DNA of 64,000 bases from Streptomyces catenulae (GTDB lineage: Bacteria; Actinomycetota; Actinomycetes; Streptomycetales; Streptomycetaceae): assembly GCF_000718015.1 (NCBI RefSeq), contig NZ_JODY01000018.1:1-64000 (forward strand), read 5' to 3'. Positions 18,060 through 26,063 of this stretch are shown in pieces. Within the stretch, counting starts at the first letter, position 1, and each line of letters begins with the position of its first letter. The notes below the pieces were generated by a model. The model ran no database searches. It was not told the origin of the DNA and saw only the letters and a program-made list of their open reading frames with translations. Position numbers and translations under genes: made by a program.

Positions 18060-18613
18060 CGTCGGCCGGGCGGCCGGGGTGTCACCGGACAGCGGAGGCT
18101 CCTCGGGAGGATCGGACGAGCGGGGTGGTGCGGGCGGGCCGGGGTACGGCGGCTGACGGAGGCGGTGCGGGCTTCGGATCGCTGGCGCGGCGGCCGGGGC
18201 GTGTCATGGCGACGGAGGCGTCGGCCGGGGCCGTCCGGAGATCCGGACACCCTGCGCGCGGTGTGATGAACCGAAACGCCACCGTAACGACGCCGGGTGG
18301 CCCCTGTCCGACGGATGCGCGAATTTCACCCGGATGAGAGAGGTTTTCCCTAGGGCATGTCCCTGATCTTCCGCCGGGTCCACGACGGGATGTCAGGGAC
18401 ACACCCCAGGGACCGCCTCCGGCGCGACGGTGCCCGCCCGCGGGCCGGTGCGCCGGGGGCGGCCCGCCGCGCCGGGCGGGCGCCGCCGCCGGGGTCCGCC
18501 CCCGGGAGCGGCGCCCCGGGACGCGGCGGGACCCGCGCTCCCCGTACCGGCGCGTCCGGCCGCGGGGAGCCGCGGTACAGCGAGCAGAGAACCGAGCAGC
18601 AGAGGAGCGCGCG
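18060..18613. other. 554-base divergent spacer with one spaced inverted repeat
   Basis: No gene is supported. TGTCCCTGA (18358-18366) and TCAGGGACA (18393-18401) are perfect 9-bp arms 26 bases apart. They could be an operator or part of a leader hairpin for the hexosaminidase gene. No DasR-type TGGTCTAGACCA site was found, although such sites control many GlcNAc genes in streptomycetes. Confidence 0.4.
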
Positions 18614-20395
18614 ATGCCCTACCCGAGTCGGTCCGGACGCCCCGAACGGCCGAAGGCGGCACCGGAGAATGCGCCGCCGGGCGAGTGGCCCGGGCGGCGG
18701 CCCGGGAAGCAGCCGGTGCGGCGGTCCGGCGGCCGGTCGCCGGTGGCCCGGGCGGCGCTGCCCGCCGCGCTGGTGGCCGCCGCGCTCACGCTCTCCGCCT
18801 GCTCCGACGCGGCGGACTCCCGGGCGCCGGGCGCTACCGGCCGCGGCGCCTCGCCGCTGCCCACCCCCACCTGGCAGAAGGTCACCGGCACCCCGCGCAC
18901 GGTCCCCGCCGTACGGGACTTCCGGCCGGCCGACGGGCAGGGCTGGCGGCCGTCCAAGGGCGCCCGGATCGTGGTGCCCGCCGGGGAGAAGAGCAGCGTC
19001 GCCGACGAGGCGCGGCTGCTCGGCCAGGATCTGGGCGGGATGCCCGTCGTCTGGGGCGACGAGCCGGTGCGCCCCGGGGACGTCGAGGTGAAGCTGGCCG
19101 GGACGAACGGCAAGGGGCTGCCGGAACGGCCGAACAACGCGCCCACGGGCGACACCGCCGACGAGGCGTACACGGTGACCGCCCGCGGCTCCCGGCTCAC
19201 CCTCGCCGCCCCCACCGACGCCGGGGTCTTCTACGCCACCCGGACCGTCAAGCAGGCGGTCCGCGCGGCCGGCGGGCTGCCGGAGGGCACGATCGAGGAC
19301 CGGCCGGACCGGGCGCAGCGCGGGATGCTGCTGGACAACGCCCGTAAGCCGTTCACCGCCAGCTGGATCGAGGACCGGGTCCGGGAGCTGGGCGATCTCA
19401 AGCTCAACCAGCTCCAGCTGCACTTCTCCGACGACCAGGGCTTCCGCATCGAGAGCGAGAGTCACCCGGAGATCGTCTCCAAGGACCATCTGTCGAAGGA
19501 CGAGGTCCGCCGCATCCTGCGGCTGGCGCACTCCCGCCACATCAGCGTGATCCCCGAGATCGACTCGCCGGGCCACCTCGGCGCCGTCCTCGACCACCAC
19601 CCCGACCTCCAGCTGCGCAACGCGGGCGGGACGGTGCTGCGCGGCGCGATCGACATCTCCAAGCCCGCCGCCGGGAAGCTCATCGACGACCTGATCGGCG
19701 AGTACGGCAAGCTCTTCGAGGTGCCCAAGGGCGCCGCCGCCTACTGGCACCTGGGCGGCGACGAGTACCAGGCGCTGACGGTCGCGAACCCGGCCGCGTC
19801 CTACCCGGGTCTGGCCCAGGCGGCCCGGAAGAAGTACGGGGCGAACGGCACCATCGAGGACCTGGCGACCGGCTGGCTCAACGACCGGCAGCGCGCCGCC
19901 GAGAAGGCCGGGCGCGACCGGATCGAGGCGTGGAACGACGGCTTCTTCAAGGACACCCACGTCCAGGCGGACAAGAACCGCACCGTCGGCTACTGGACCG
20001 GCAAGGAGATCGGCGCCAACGACCCGGCCCGCTTCCTGCGCGAGGGCCGCAAGGTGGTCAACCTCAACGACGAGTACCTCTACTACGTCCTCGGCGAGCC
20101 GAATCAGTTCACCTATCCGACCGGTGAGCGGATCTTCCGCGAGTGGACGCCCGCGGTGCTGCGTCACACCTCGCCCGTCGACGTCCCGGCGAGCATGACC
20201 ACCCCGGACCGCATCCCGGGCGCCCGCTTCGCGATCTGGTGCGATCTGGCGCACGCCCAGACGCCGCAGCAGATCGCCCAGGGCATCCGGATGCCGCTGG
20301 CGGCGCTGTCGCAGAAGGTGTGGGACCCGCGGAAGCCCGCGATGAGCTGGACGGACTTCAAGGAGCTGGCGACGAAGGTGTCCGGCAAGAGCTGA
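18614..20395 (+). CDS. beta-N-acetylhexosaminidase, GH20 lipoprotein
   Basis: The 593-residue protein removes terminal GlcNAc or GalNAc from chitin or wall fragments. It has a basic N-terminus, a hydrophobic segment and lipobox LSAC63, so it is probably lipidated at the cell surface. A GH20b-type domain spans roughly residues 110-225. The catalytic barrel follows, with RGMLLDNARK, LQLHFSDDQGFR, the catalytic pair Asp383-Glu384 in YWHLGGDEY and later FAIWCDLAHAQT. The start ATG follows a GAGGAG ribosome site. The gene stands alone; substrate choice cannot be read from the sequence. Confidence 0.93.
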   Translation: MPYPSRSGRPERPKAAPENAPPGEWPGRRPGKQPVRRSGGRSPVARAALPAALVAAALTLSACSDAADSRAPGATGRGASPLPTPTWQKVTGTPRTVPAVRDFRPADGQGWRPSKGARIVVPAGEKSSVADEARLLGQDLGGMPVVWGDEPVRPGDVEVKLAGTNGKGLPERPNNAPTGDTADEAYTVTARGSRLTLAAPTDAGVFYATRTVKQAVRAAGGLPEGTIEDRPDRAQRGMLLDNARKPFTASWIEDRVRELGDLKLNQLQLHFSDDQGFRIESESHPEIVSKDHLSKDEVRRILRLAHSRHISVIPEIDSPGHLGAVLDHHPDLQLRNAGGTVLRGAIDISKPAAGKLIDDLIGEYGKLFEVPKGAAAYWHLGGDEYQALTVANPAASYPGLAQAARKKYGANGTIEDLATGWLNDRQRAAEKAGRDRIEAWNDGFFKDTHVQADKNRTVGYWTGKEIGANDPARFLREGRKVVNLNDEYLYYVLGEPNQFTYPTGERIFREWTPAVLRHTSPVDVPASMTTPDRIPGARFAIWCDLAHAQTPQQIAQGIRMPLAALSQKVWDPRKPAMSWTDFKELATKVSGKS

Positions 20396-20850
20396 GACGG
20401 AGGGGGCGGAAAGGCCCCGGGCGAGCCCGCCGACCGGGCGCGAGGGACGGCCGAGGCCGCCACCCCCCACAGGAGAGGCCCCGGCCGTCGTTCGCGGGAG
20501 AGGTCGTGGACCCCTCAACCGATACAGCGCCGTACGCGCCAAAAGCGTCACAGGGGGTGTGGAAGGCCGCACCCCAGCGGTCTGGACGGCGGCCGTGCGG
20601 GGCCCGTAACGTGCCACTTCGCGCCGGTCGGCGCGCTTGTCGTACGTCTGCCGCGGCCGGAGTCGGGCCGCCGTCAACGGGGGGTTCGATGGATCGATGC
20701 GCGCGATACGCGCGGTACGTCCCGGGCCGCCCGTGGCGGATTCCGGGCCCGGGGACCGCCGCGGTGATCAGCCGGTATACCGTCTGCGGAACCATCGGGG
20801 TCACCGGGGGTTTCGCGGCTGTCGCCAGAGGCGGCGGCCGGTAGCGGGCA
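20396..20850. other. 455-base spacer upstream of the sigma factor gene
   Basis: No gene is supported. GTAAC at about 20606-20610 resembles an ECF-type -35 core, but no matching -10 was convincing. The sequence is otherwise high-GC without clear palindromes. Confidence 0.3.
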
Positions 20851-21687
20851 GTGGGGCAGCAGCAAGGACCGGGCAGCGGAGATTCCGCACGTGACAGGAA
20901 TGGACCCGTGCGAGGGGACGACACTCAGCCGGACGACACTCGGCTGACCGCTGCGGTGCAGGCGGCACAGGACGGCGACGAGACGGCGTTCCGCGCGGTC
21001 TACCGTGCGGTGCACCCCCGGCTCCTGGGCTATGTGCGGACGCTGGTGGGCGAGGCGGACGCGGAGGACGTGGCGTCGGAGTCCTGGCTCCAGATCACCC
21101 GGGACCTGGGCCGGTTCAAGGGGGACGCCGACCGGTTCCGCGGCTGGGCGGCCCGGATCGCCCGTAACCGTGCCCTGGACCACATCCGGATGCGTGGCCG
21201 CCGCCCGGTGAGCGGCGGCGACGAGAGCGAACTCGTCGACACCCCGGCGCTCTCCGACACCGAGGGCGAGGCGCTCGCCGCCCTCGGCACCGGCCGCACG
21301 CTGCGGCTGATCGCCACGCTCCCGCAGGACCAGGCGGAGGCGGTGGTGCTGCGGGTCGTCGTCGGACTGGACGCCAAGAGCACCGCGAAGGTCCTCGGCA
21401 AGCGGCCCGGCGCGGTCCGTACCGCCGCCCACCGCGGGCTGCGCCGCCTCGCCGAACTCCTCGGCGACCGGGCGGAGGACGAGGACGGGGCGGACGCCGG
21501 ACCCGTCACCGAGGGCGACGGCGCGGCGGACGGTGCCCCCGGCCGCCGGGCGCGCGGCGGGCCGCGCGGGGGTGGTGGAACGATGGGCGGGGTCCCCGTA
21601 CAGGGGCGAAGACGCCGTGACGGCGTGGCGGAATCGTACGTACCGGGTGTGACGGAAACGGCCGCGCGAACGCAGAAGGACATGTGA
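20851..21687 (+). CDS. ECF-type RNA polymerase sigma factor
   Basis: The 278-residue product has sigma region 2 at about residues 30-105 (AFRAVYRAVHPRLLGYVRTLV, then ARIARNRALDHIR) and region 4 at about 145-195 (TLPQDQAEAVVLRVVVGLDAKSTAKVLGKRPGAVRTAAHRGLRRL). Such factors direct RNA polymerase to a small regulon. A disordered, Arg/Gly-rich tail of about 80 residues follows. The GTG at 20851 is used; a second GTG at 20908 is possible. The stop overlaps the next start as TGATG, so the neighbour is translationally coupled and is the likely regulator. Confidence 0.9.
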   Translation: MGQQQGPGSGDSARDRNGPVRGDDTQPDDTRLTAAVQAAQDGDETAFRAVYRAVHPRLLGYVRTLVGEADAEDVASESWLQITRDLGRFKGDADRFRGWAARIARNRALDHIRMRGRRPVSGGDESELVDTPALSDTEGEALAALGTGRTLRLIATLPQDQAEAVVLRVVVGLDAKSTAKVLGKRPGAVRTAAHRGLRRLAELLGDRAEDEDGADAGPVTEGDGAADGAPGRRARGGPRGGGGTMGGVPVQGRRRRDGVAESYVPGVTETAARTQKDM

Positions 21688-22691
21688 TGGCCGACGACCG
21701 GTACAACTGGCTCGACAACGATGCCGCGGAGCGCCTGCTGCGCGGCGAGCCGGTCGGCACCACCGCAGACGGCGCGCGGGAACTCGCCCTGCTGCTGGAG
21801 GGTGCGGCCCCCGCCGAGCCCGCCGCCGGTCCGCTGCCCGGCGAGGAGTCCGCCGTCGCCGCCTTCCGCCGGGCCCACCCCGCCGCACCGTCCCGCCCGG
21901 TGGCGCGCGCCGGTCTCGCCCGGCCCTTCCGGCGCGGTTTCGCGGTGGCGCTGGCGGCCTGCGCGCTCGGCGGGGTGGCGGTGGCCGCCGGTACGGGCGT
22001 GCTGCCCAGCCCCTTCCGGCCCGGCCCCGATCCGGCCTCCAGCGTCTCCACGGACGTCAGCCCCGGCACTCTCGAAACCCCGGACCCCGGCACCACCGCG
22101 CCCGGTTCGCCGGACGCGACGGCGGGGGAGCGGCCGACCGACGACGCGACGGTCTCCCCGACCCCGGACGCCTCGCACACCACCACCACCCCGCCGCCCT
22201 CCGCCACCACCCGGGCCCCCGGCCGCGGGGTGCCCGGCGTGCCCGGCAACGGCAACGGCAAGAACGGTTCGGCGGACCGTCGCGAGGTGGTGCTGGCGCT
22301 CTGCCGCGACTACGAGGCGGGCAAGCGCGGCGACATGGACCGCGACACCCTCCAGCGGCTGGAGCGCGCCGCCGGGGGCCCGGCGAAGATCCACGCGTTC
22401 TGCCGCCGCTATCTCCAGCAGCAGGGCAACGGGAACGGCAACGGCGGCGGGGACGGCAAGGGCGACGGCGGGGGCAACGGCGACGGCAACGGCAACGGTG
22501 ACGGCGGCGCGGGCGGCGGTCAGGGCGGCGGCCACGGCGGCGACGACGACGGTGACGGACAACCGTCCACCGCGCCCGAGCCCCCCGAGTCCGGCGACCC
22601 GGACCCCGTCCCCACGTCCCCCGAGCCCTCGGACACGGTGACGCCGACGCCCACCACCAGCACGGACGACACGGCTCCCGCCCCGGTGTGA
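21687..22691 (+). CDS. single-pass membrane protein coupled to the sigma factor, putative anti-sigma factor
   Basis: The 334-residue protein has an N-terminal cytoplasmic part of about 90 residues, one helix (GFAVALAACALGGVAVAAGTGVL), a Thr/Pro-rich linker, a small folded segment (REVVLALCRDYEAGKRG to HAFCRRYLQQQ) with two Cys, then Gly-Asn/Asp repeats and a Pro/Thr tail. Coupling to an ECF sigma gene suggests anti-sigma activity. No zinc-binding HxxxCxxC motif is present in the cytoplasmic part, so it is not a ZAS protein. The layout suggests sensing at or outside the membrane; no family is firmly recognised. Confidence 0.7.
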   Translation: MADDRYNWLDNDAAERLLRGEPVGTTADGARELALLLEGAAPAEPAAGPLPGEESAVAAFRRAHPAAPSRPVARAGLARPFRRGFAVALAACALGGVAVAAGTGVLPSPFRPGPDPASSVSTDVSPGTLETPDPGTTAPGSPDATAGERPTDDATVSPTPDASHTTTTPPPSATTRAPGRGVPGVPGNGNGKNGSADRREVVLALCRDYEAGKRGDMDRDTLQRLERAAGGPAKIHAFCRRYLQQQGNGNGNGGGDGKGDGGGNGDGNGNGDGGAGGGQGGGHGGDDDGDGQPSTAPEPPESGDPDPVPTSPEPSDTVTPTPTTSTDDTAPAPV

Positions 22692-22950
22692 CGTTTTTGC
22701 GGCGCCCGGCGCAGTACTGAGTGAGCCGACTGGTCATCGGCGGCGCGCGGGCCGGGTTCCCCCCGTACCCAGGCACCTCGCGCACCTGGCGCGGGCGGGG
22801 CACGTTCCCCCGGCCCTGCCCGCGCCCCCCACTTCCCCGCGCCCCGCGGGTCCCGCCGCCTCGTGTCCGGTGGCGCCGTTCCCGCGGCGCCCGGTGGGGG
22901 ACGGTCCGGCCGCCGGGCGGGGCGTGCGGGGGCTACGTCACACTGGTGGC

Positions 22951-23163
22951 ATGTCGTCACCCCGCCGCGCGTGCCCCGTCTGCACCCGAGAGATCGCCGT
23001 CGTCGGCGGCCGCTTCGCCCGCCACGACCCGCCCGGGCGGCGCACGGTGCTGGAGCTGGTCTCCTGCCCGGGGTCGCGGCGGATCGCCCCGATGATGGCA
23101 CCGGCGGAGAAGCTCTTCGACCCGGAGGAGCCGCCGTTCCCCGGCCAGCAACCGCTGTTCTGA
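22951..23163 (+). CDS. small Cys-containing protein, unknown function
   Basis: The 70-residue product starts MSSPRRACPVC, with a CPVC pair at residues 8 and 11 and a third Cys in LVSCPGSR. It may bind a metal, but a fourth ligand is not obvious beyond a His. It lies between the sigma-factor pair and the gluconate regulator, with its own start after a high-GC spacer of 259 bases in which nothing else was seen. A longer in-frame start at 22870 is less likely. Confidence 0.6.
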   Translation: MSSPRRACPVCTREIAVVGGRFARHDPPGRRTVLELVSCPGSRRIAPMMAPAEKLFDPEEPPFPGQQPLF

Positions 23164-23182
23164 GCGGTACGCGCCGGAGCCG

Positions 23183-23884
23183 TCAGGGCGCCAGTACGTC
23201 CAGTTCGGCCATGGCGCCGACGGTGATCTGACGCGTCAGCTCCTCGGCGCGCGCCGCGTCCCCGACCCGTACCGCCTCGGCGACCTGGACGTGCAGCGAG
23301 ACCGCCGCCGGGTCCGGGTCGGTGAACATCACATGGTGGGCGGTGCGGCCGGTCAGGACGGCGGCGACGACATCGCCGAGCCGGGCGAACATCTCGTTGC
23401 CGGAGGCGGTCAGCACCACGCGGTGGAACGCGGTGTCGTGCACCAGGTACGCGTCGAGCTGCTGGCCGCGGGAGGTGGCGACCATGCCCATGGCGTGTTC
23501 GGTGAGCGCGGCGCACTGGGCGGGGTCGGCGTGGACGGCGGCGAGCCCCGCGGCGACCGGTTCCACGGCGGAGCGCAGCACGGTCAGCGAGCGCAGCTGC
23601 CGGGGGCGGTCGCGTCCGGCCAGCCGCCAGCTGATGACCCGTGGGTCGTAGACGTTCCACTCCTCGGTCGGCAGGACCGTGACGCCGACGCGGCGGCGGG
23701 AGGTCACCAGCCGCATGGATTCCAGGACCCGGATCACCTCGCGGACGACGGTGCGGGAGACGTCGAACTCCGCCGCCAGCTCCTCGGTGCGCAGGACCGT
23801 GCCCGGCGGATGATCGCCCGCGGTGATCGCCGGACCGAGGGCTTCGAGCACCCGTGTGTGCGGCCCCTGCCCCTGGTTCTCCAT
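23183..23884 (-). CDS. GntR/FadR-family regulator, probable gluconate repressor
   Basis: The 233-residue protein has an N-terminal winged helix (LRTEELAAEFDVSRTVVREVIRVLE) and an FCD ligand domain, with metal-binding His in VHDTAFHRVVL and HVQVAEAV. It is divergent from gluconokinase and permease genes, so it probably represses them and responds to gluconate or its phosphate. ATG 23884 is preferred over a GTG at 23893. FadR-type regulators with FCD domains also control other sugar acids, so the effector is inferred from context. Confidence 0.85.
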   Translation of the reverse strand: MENQGQGPHTRVLEALGPAITAGDHPPGTVLRTEELAAEFDVSRTVVREVIRVLESMRLVTSRRRVGVTVLPTEEWNVYDPRVISWRLAGRDRPRQLRSLTVLRSAVEPVAAGLAAVHADPAQCAALTEHAMGMVATSRGQQLDAYLVHDTAFHRVVLTASGNEMFARLGDVVAAVLTGRTAHHVMFTDPDPAAVSLHVQVAEAVRVGDAARAEELTRQITVGAMAELDVLAP

Positions 23885-24019
23885 GGGGATCACCCTACGT
23901 TCCGCCCGACTGCCACTTTAAGTATGACGTTTGCGCCACACTCTCTTGAATAAGTCGTACGTAATGGGTTTCAGTGGGGTGTCCTACCGAGGTCGAAGAA
24001 GACAGCGAGGTACCCGGGA
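23885..24019. promoter_or_regulatory. divergent promoter region of the gluconate genes
   Basis: The spacer holds an AT-richer core (CTTTAAGTATGACG and GAATAAGTCGTACGTAATGG) in otherwise GC-rich DNA. This is where the regulator site and the two promoters should lie. No perfect operator palindrome longer than CGTACG was found. Confidence 0.45.
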
Positions 24020-24529
24020 ATGAGCACGCCCCACGTCATCGTCGTGATGGGAGTTGCCGGCACCGGCAAGACGACGATCGGCCCGCTGGTCGCCGAGGCG
24101 CTCGGTGTGCCGTACGCCGAGGGCGACGACTTCCACCCACCGGCCAACATCGCCAAGATGACCGCCGGGACCCCGCTGGACGACGCCGACCGCGGCCCAT
24201 GGCTGGATGCCATCGGTGCCTGGGCCCATGAGCGGGCCGGGCACGGCGGCGTGGTCAGCTGCTCCGCCCTCAAGCGCGGCTACCGCGACCGGCTGCGCGC
24301 CGCCGCCCCCGAGGTGGTCTTCCTCCACCTCACCGGCGACCGCGCGCTGATCGAGCGTCGGATGGCCGAGCGCAAGGGCCACTTCATGCCGACCGCGCTG
24401 CTCGACTCGCAGTTCGCCACCCTCGAACCCCTCGGCGCCGACGAACGCGGCGTCGCGGTGGACGTCTCGGGCACCCCCGAGGAGATCGCCGCCCGCGCCG
24501 CCGACGCGCTCCGCGCCCCGGCCGTCTGA
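24020..24529 (+). CDS. gluconokinase
   Basis: The 169-residue enzyme phosphorylates D-gluconate to 6-phosphogluconate for the pentose phosphate pathway. The P-loop is GVAGTGKTT at residues 11-19. Further GntK signatures are EGDDFHPPANIAKM, GTPLDDADRGPWL, SCSALKRGYRD and ERKGHFMPTALLDSQFATLE. Length matches the GntK/IdnK family. It is followed 56 bases later by the permease, forming a gluconate uptake and activation operon. Confidence 0.95.
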   Translation: MSTPHVIVVMGVAGTGKTTIGPLVAEALGVPYAEGDDFHPPANIAKMTAGTPLDDADRGPWLDAIGAWAHERAGHGGVVSCSALKRGYRDRLRAAAPEVVFLHLTGDRALIERRMAERKGHFMPTALLDSQFATLEPLGADERGVAVDVSGTPEEIAARAADALRAPAV

Positions 24530-24585
24530 CCCCTGGGCCCCCGGGCCCGCCCCTCCCTCCCCTCCTCTTCCTCCTAGGAATCGCC

Positions 24586-25983
24586 GTGACTCATCTCAGC
24601 GTCGAGATGCTCGCAGCGGACGCGGTCGAGCCGATCACCTCGGCCGGTCATGCGCAGCTGGGCATCGCCGTTCTGGCGGGCATCGCCGTCATCGTTGTGC
24701 TCATCACCAAGTTCAAGCTGCATGCCTTCCTGTCGCTGATCATCGGTTCGCTGGTGCTCGGTGCGGCCGCCGGGGCGCCGCTCGATGCGGCCATCGCCAG
24801 CTTCTCCGCCGGACTGGGCTCGACGGTCGCCGGTACGGGCGTGCTCATCGCCCTCGGCGCGATCCTCGGCAAGCTGCTCGCGGACTCCGGGGGCGCCGAC
24901 GAGATCGTCGACACGATCCTGGCGAAGGCGAAGCGGCGGTCGATGCCCTGGGCGATGGTGCTGATCGCCTGCGTCGTCGGGCTGCCGATCTTCTTCGAGG
25001 TCGGCATCGTGCTGCTGATCCCGGTGGTCCTGCTCGTCGCCAAGCGCGGCAACTTCTCCCTGATGCGCATCGGCATCCCGGCGCTGGCCGGACTCTCCGT
25101 CATGCACGGCCTGATCCCGCCGCACCCCGGGCCGCTCGTCGCGATCGACGCGGTCGGCGCCAACCTCGGCATCACCCTCGCCCTCGGCGTCGTCGTGGCG
25201 ATCCCCACCGCGATCGTCGCCGGGCCGCTCTTCTCCCGCTACGCCGCCCGCTGGGTCGACATCGAGCCGCCCGAGAACATGGTCCCCGAGCGCGCCTCGG
25301 CGGAGCTGGCGAAGCGTCCGCGGTTCGGTGTCACCGTCGCCACCGTGCTGCTGCCGGTCGTGATGATGCTGGCCAAGGCGCTGGTGGACATCGTCGTCGA
25401 CGATCCGAAGGACTCCGTGCAGCGGGTCTTCGACGTGATCGGCTCCCCGATGATCGCGCTGCTGGCCGGTGTCGTCGTCGCGATGTTCACACTGGGCCGC
25501 GCGGCCGGATTCACCAAGGGGCGGATCGCCACCACCGTCGAGTCGTCGCTCGGCCCGATCGCCGGGGTGCTGCTGATCGTCGGCGCCGGTGGCGGCTTCA
25601 AGCAGACGCTGGTGGACGCGGGCGTCGGCCAGATGATCCTGGACATCTCCAAGGGCTGGAACATCTCCGCGCTGCTGCTGGCCTGGCTGATCGCCGTCGC
25701 CATCCGCCTGGCGACCGGCTCCGCGACGGTGGCCACCATCTCCGCGGCGGGCCTGGTCGCCCCGCTCGCCGCCGATATGAGCAGCACCCATGTCGCCCTG
25801 CTGGTCCTCGCCATCGGCACCGGCTCGCTGTTCTTCAGCCACGTCAACGACGCCGGATTCTGGATGGTCAAGGAGTACTTCGGCATGAACGTCGGCCAGA
25901 CCCTCAAGACCTGGTCGGTGATGGAGACGCTGATCTCGGTGGTCGGCATCGCCTGCGTGCTGCTGCTGTCGCTGGTGGTCTAG
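24586..25983 (+). CDS. gluconate:H+ symporter, GntP family
   Basis: The 465-residue permease has about 12-14 hydrophobic helices and GntP signatures such as HGLIPPHPGPLVAID, the early FLSLIIGSLVLG, GAGGGFKQTLVDAGVG and FFSHVNDAGFWMVKEYFG. It imports gluconate or a related sugar acid with protons. The start is GTG after TCTTCCTCCTAGGA. It follows gluconokinase in one transcription unit. Confidence 0.94.
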   Translation: MTHLSVEMLAADAVEPITSAGHAQLGIAVLAGIAVIVVLITKFKLHAFLSLIIGSLVLGAAAGAPLDAAIASFSAGLGSTVAGTGVLIALGAILGKLLADSGGADEIVDTILAKAKRRSMPWAMVLIACVVGLPIFFEVGIVLLIPVVLLVAKRGNFSLMRIGIPALAGLSVMHGLIPPHPGPLVAIDAVGANLGITLALGVVVAIPTAIVAGPLFSRYAARWVDIEPPENMVPERASAELAKRPRFGVTVATVLLPVVMMLAKALVDIVVDDPKDSVQRVFDVIGSPMIALLAGVVVAMFTLGRAAGFTKGRIATTVESSLGPIAGVLLIVGAGGGFKQTLVDAGVGQMILDISKGWNISALLLAWLIAVAIRLATGSATVATISAAGLVAPLAADMSSTHVALLVLAIGTGSLFFSHVNDAGFWMVKEYFGMNVGQTLKTWSVMETLISVVGIACVLLLSLVV

Positions 25984-26003
25984 CGGACAGGCGCTTCTCC
26001 CGA

Positions 26004-26039
26004 GGGGCCGTACGGGCGGATCGCCGCCGGTACGGCCCC
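26004..26039. terminator. hairpin between gntP and the convergent DUF2079 gene
   Basis: GGGGCCGTAC (26004-26013) pairs with GTACGGCCCC (26030-26039), and the inner GGCGG/CCGCC continues the stem. It probably serves both converging genes. Confidence 0.75.
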
Positions 26040-26063
26040 GTCGTATGTCCGCGTAATCGCAGG

